From the NCBI GenBank assembly GCA_900316285.1, contig ONCG01000001.1, positions 1 to 64,000 on the forward strand: 64,000 nt of DNA, written 5' to 3'. A program made the position numbers and the translations under genes. This DNA is from an uncultured Prevotellaceae bacterium (GTDB lineage Bacteria; Bacteroidota; Bacteroidia; Bacteroidales; Bacteroidaceae). Positions 61,947-64,000 of this stretch are shown here, piece after piece. Below the pieces are notes generated by a model. That model ran no database searches and had not been told where the DNA came from. It saw nothing but the letters and a program-made list of their open reading frames with translations. Numbering within the stretch: position 1 is the first letter of the stretch; each line of letters opens with the position of its first letter.

Positions 61947-62037
61947 CCGCTCGACCCGCAGGGGCGCTTTCGTAGCGTAGCGGAGAAAGAACATCCCAAC
62001 CTCTCAACATCTCAACCTCTCAACCTCTCAACATCTC
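61947..62037. repeat. Hairpin element plus CTCAACNT octamers forming the udk leader
   Basis: The hairpin element (GGGGCGCTTTCGTAGCGTAG, CGGAGAAAGAAC) is followed by at least five octamers (CTCAACCT or CTCAACAT) that end three bases before the udk start codon. The same element-plus-octamer pair lies behind asnA. Confidence 0.85.
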
Positions 62038-62040
62038 ATC

Positions 62041-62664
62041 ATGGATAAAGTCACCATCATTGGAATCGCCGGCGGAACAGGATCCGGCAAGACAACAGTA
62101 GTAAAGAAAATCGTCGAGGCGCTGCCGCCACACTATGTAGCAGTTGTTCCTCTCGACTCGTATTATAACGACACCACCGCACTCACCGACGAAGAGCGCA
62201 AGGCCATTAACTTCGACCACCCCGACGCCTTCGACTGGAAGTTGCTCATTCGCCAGGTGAACGAGTTACGGCAGGGACAGGCCATCGAGCAACCCACCTA
62301 TTCTTATATACTCTCCAACCGACTCCCCGATACCATCCATGTTGAGCCGAAGCCCGTCATCATCATTGAAGGCATCATGTCACTCATCAACAAACGACTG
62401 CGCGACATGATGGACTTGAAGATTTTCGTCGACACCGATCCTGACGAGCGACTCATCCGCAACATACAACGTGACACCATCGACCGCGGCCGCACCGTGT
62501 CGATGGTCGTCGACCGCTATCTTTCCGTCCTGAAGCCCATGCACGAGCAGTTCATCGAGCCCACTAAGCGCTTTGCCGACCTGATCATTCCTCAGGGTGG
62601 CGAGAACAAGCGCGGCATCGCCATCCTCTGCAAGTACATTGAAGGTCTCATGCCGGCCGAATAA
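62041..62664 (+). CDS. udk: Uridine kinase
   Basis: The 207-residue kinase phosphorylates uridine and cytidine in pyrimidine salvage. It has the P-loop GIAGGTGSGKTT (9-20), PLDSYYND, NFDHPDAFDW, IIEGIMSL and the RLIRNIQRD lid segment. The usual length and motifs are intact. Its ribosome-binding region is replaced by octamer repeats. Confidence 0.95.
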   Translation: MDKVTIIGIAGGTGSGKTTVVKKIVEALPPHYVAVVPLDSYYNDTTALTDEERKAINFDHPDAFDWKLLIRQVNELRQGQAIEQPTYSYILSNRLPDTIHVEPKPVIIIEGIMSLINKRLRDMMDLKIFVDTDPDERLIRNIQRDTIDRGRTVSMVVDRYLSVLKPMHEQFIEPTKRFADLIIPQGGENKRGIAILCKYIEGLMPAE

Positions 62665-62686
62665 CTCTCATCGACAACCACACAAC

Positions 62687-63535
62687 ATGAAACGAACGAA
62701 AGCAATCTTCGCCGCATGGGGGCTCATAGCACTCATGGCAGCCTGCGTGCAGAAAGAATCAGAAAAGCCTCTACCCGACCCCACCTCCGAAGGGAAGCTC
62801 AACCGCGAACAGTTGCTCGAGGGCGACAGCACCATCTACGGACTGGCCTGCGAGGGCTGCAACGACTCGGTGGTGATCCTGCTGCCGGGCGACGGTAGTG
62901 ACCCTATCACCTACAACATCATCGATGCTCATCGCCACAATCGCGTGATGGGACGTCTGAAGGTGGGCGACTGGATTGGTCTGATGCGCAACCCCACCGA
63001 TTCCACGGTTGCCGACTTTGTGCTAAACCTCGATGAGCTGAAGGGGACGTGGTGCTATGTGGTGATGCCAAAATGGCGCGATGCCACCAACATGACGCCA
63101 CAGGCACAAGCCATCCTCGAAGAGTCGATGCCCGACTCGGTGAAGAAAGAGTTCTTCGTACCGCGTGAATACGGATTCTCGCTGAAACGCCAGTGGACGG
63201 CCCAGAGTGTGGGCTACGTGCGCAAATCGCCGCTTGAAGACCAGAGTCCAGTGGTCTATCCACGACTGCTCTACTTCACCGAATGGCACATCCTGAACTG
63301 TCGACTCGTGATGACCAGCCGCGAATACCAGAAGAAGGATGATTCTGAGGAGATGGAACTGGCAGGCTACCGCAACGACACCTGCGACGTCGTGTTCCTT
63401 TCCGGCGACTCGCTGGTTCTCGCAAGCGACGGTGAGAGTCGCGGCTACTATCGTCGCACCAATGTTGCCGACATCAATAAGGAGGCACGCCAGAAAGCTG
63501 CCGAGCAGCAGAAGCGCGCCCTTCAGGAGCGATGA
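62687..63535 (+). CDS. Lipoprotein of unknown function
   Basis: The ATG at 62687 yields a lipobox (ALMAAC, Cys21); a longer frame overlaps udk and lacks a signal. The ~282-residue protein has an OB-like or lipocalin-like first half (STIYGLACEGCNDSVVILLPGDGSDP, NRVMGRLKVGDWIGLM) and a helical, Gln/Lys-rich end. Proteins of this kind are common in Prevotella. It begins 22 bases behind udk. Confidence 0.75.
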   Translation: MKRTKAIFAAWGLIALMAACVQKESEKPLPDPTSEGKLNREQLLEGDSTIYGLACEGCNDSVVILLPGDGSDPITYNIIDAHRHNRVMGRLKVGDWIGLMRNPTDSTVADFVLNLDELKGTWCYVVMPKWRDATNMTPQAQAILEESMPDSVKKEFFVPREYGFSLKRQWTAQSVGYVRKSPLEDQSPVVYPRLLYFTEWHILNCRLVMTSREYQKKDDSEEMELAGYRNDTCDVVFLSGDSLVLASDGESRGYYRRTNVADINKEARQKAAEQQKRALQER

Positions 63536-63599
63536 GGGAAAAAGAACGGCCGGCCGGAATAAAAACATACCGATTGTAAGGAATAAAAACAGCCTGAAA

Positions 63600-63675
63600 A
63601 TGTAGGGACGCGGCGTGCCGCGTTATTGGATTTAGCTTCCCCTTCCAGTAACGAGGCACGCCGCGTCCCTACATG
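63600..63675. repeat. GTAGGGACGCG inverted-repeat pair
   Basis: Arms with GTAGGGACGCGGCGTGCC and its complement face each other across ~30 bases (TTATTGGATTTAGCTTCCCC), almost the same spacer as at 28.48 and 32.05 kb. Confidence 0.85.
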
Positions 63676-63702
63676 TAAGGGTCAAAAAAACATATAACCA
63701 AC

Positions 63703-63957
63703 AAAAAATCGGGAGTATCTTCCCAGACACTCCCGATCTTAAATGAAAAAATTTTATTAACATAAAAAAACAATCAGTATAGAGTATCACTACTCCCAAG
63801 GGAAGGAGGCAACAGAAGCCGCTATTCCCCCGTATGATAGGGAAGCTCTTCTGGAGCCTTTTCGCAAGCCCGAAGGCTGCTTGAAACAGCGCTTTTGCAG
63901 TGCTTTCCGATGTCTCTTCAACGGTGCTTTCAGCAAACGACGTATGTTTCCGGCTGC
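63703..63957 (-). ncRNA. Candidate non-coding RNA (~245 nt)
   Basis: A promoter (TTG at 63987-63985, TAATTTTG at 63964-63957, 20 bases apart) and a perfect terminator (63737-63708 with a T-run) enclose ~240 bases with several internal pairings (GCAGCCTTCGGGCTTGC-like, GGGAGTAGTGATACTC). The only long open frame starts upstream of the promoter and is therefore unlikely to be translated. I cannot match it to a known family such as 6S RNA. Confidence 0.45.
63708..63737 (-). terminator. Terminator of the candidate ncRNA
   Basis: ATCGGGAGT at 63708-63716 pairs with ACTCCCGAT at 63729-63737; on the minus strand the stem is followed by TTTTTTG. Confidence 0.85.
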
Positions 63958-63987
63958 AAAATTAGTAAATCTTTTTGACATCTGCAA
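63957..63987 (-). promoter_or_regulatory. Promoter of the candidate ncRNA
   Basis: The complement has TTG (63987-63985) and TAATTTTG (63964-63957) with a 20-base spacer. Confidence 0.55.
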
Positions 63988-64000
63988 GAAAAAAAGCAGA

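Noticed and set aside
63790-63987. 65-codon minus-strand open frame
   Set aside because: Its start lies upstream of the -7 element TAATTTTG, so the transcript would lack the start codon; a non-coding RNA is more consistent.

Overview
The window is chromosomal DNA of a Bacteroidota bacterium, most likely Prevotellaceae (Prevotella sensu lato). Supporting this are many promoters of the Bacteroidetes type (TAnnTTTG about 7 bases upstream of the start of transcription, often with TTG or TTTG 19-20 bases further up), numerous short lipoproteins with DUF4369, DUF5689 or DUF6359-like character, a zinc-free L31, a class-typical men operon, a GH3/GH43 xylan pair, and Rhs remnants. No species can be named from the sequence alone.

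Layout. (1) 1-14.3 kb is an AT-richer accessory island ending at the 3' side of a tRNA-Arg(CCG). It holds an AlbA_2/HATPase protein, a PD-(D/E)XK + HEPN gene pair, and a minus-strand operon hsdM-hsdS-(AAA/TOPRIM)-DUF262-AAA with no hsdR. At its tRNA end lie a frameshifted rfbA and a 5'-truncated acyltransferase. (2) 14.6-23.4 kb is core: asnA, dnaX, ftsB, a DUF4369 lipoprotein with pyrC, typA and rpsO. (3) 23.7-31.9 kb carries a secreted histidine acid phosphatase and the menaquinone operon menI-F-D-B-C-E. Both ends of this block carry the same 50-bp promoter sequence in inverted orientation. (4) 32.4-38.5 kb: GH3 and GH43 glycosidases and a TerC membrane protein, separated by dense hairpin repeats. 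(5) 38.9-44.9 kb is an AT-rich Rhs graveyard with orphan immunity-like genes, followed by a repeat structure (nine 22-bp palindromic units between two ~100-bp inverted copies). (6) 44.9-49.7 kb: two divergent AraC-type regulators and a dockerin-tailed secreted protein. (7) 49.9-62 kb: gpx-trxB, a lipoprotein, a secreted DNA/RNA endonuclease, rpmE2, and a possible surface nucleic-acid scavenging set (two OB-like lipoproteins, TonB-dependent receptor, secreted endonuclease/exonuclease/phosphatase). (8) 61.3-64 kb: DNA glycosylase, udk, a lipoprotein and a candidate ncRNA.

The most unusual signals are: a methyltransferase/specificity operon whose restriction subunit is replaced by three ATPase/nuclease-like modules; a PD-(D/E)XK/HEPN pair; and several families of palindromic or 7-8-mer repeats that occur between genes and also in frame inside conserved genes (menE, menC, typA, terC, the Rhs core, probably asnA), in the manner of the Rickettsia palindromic elements.
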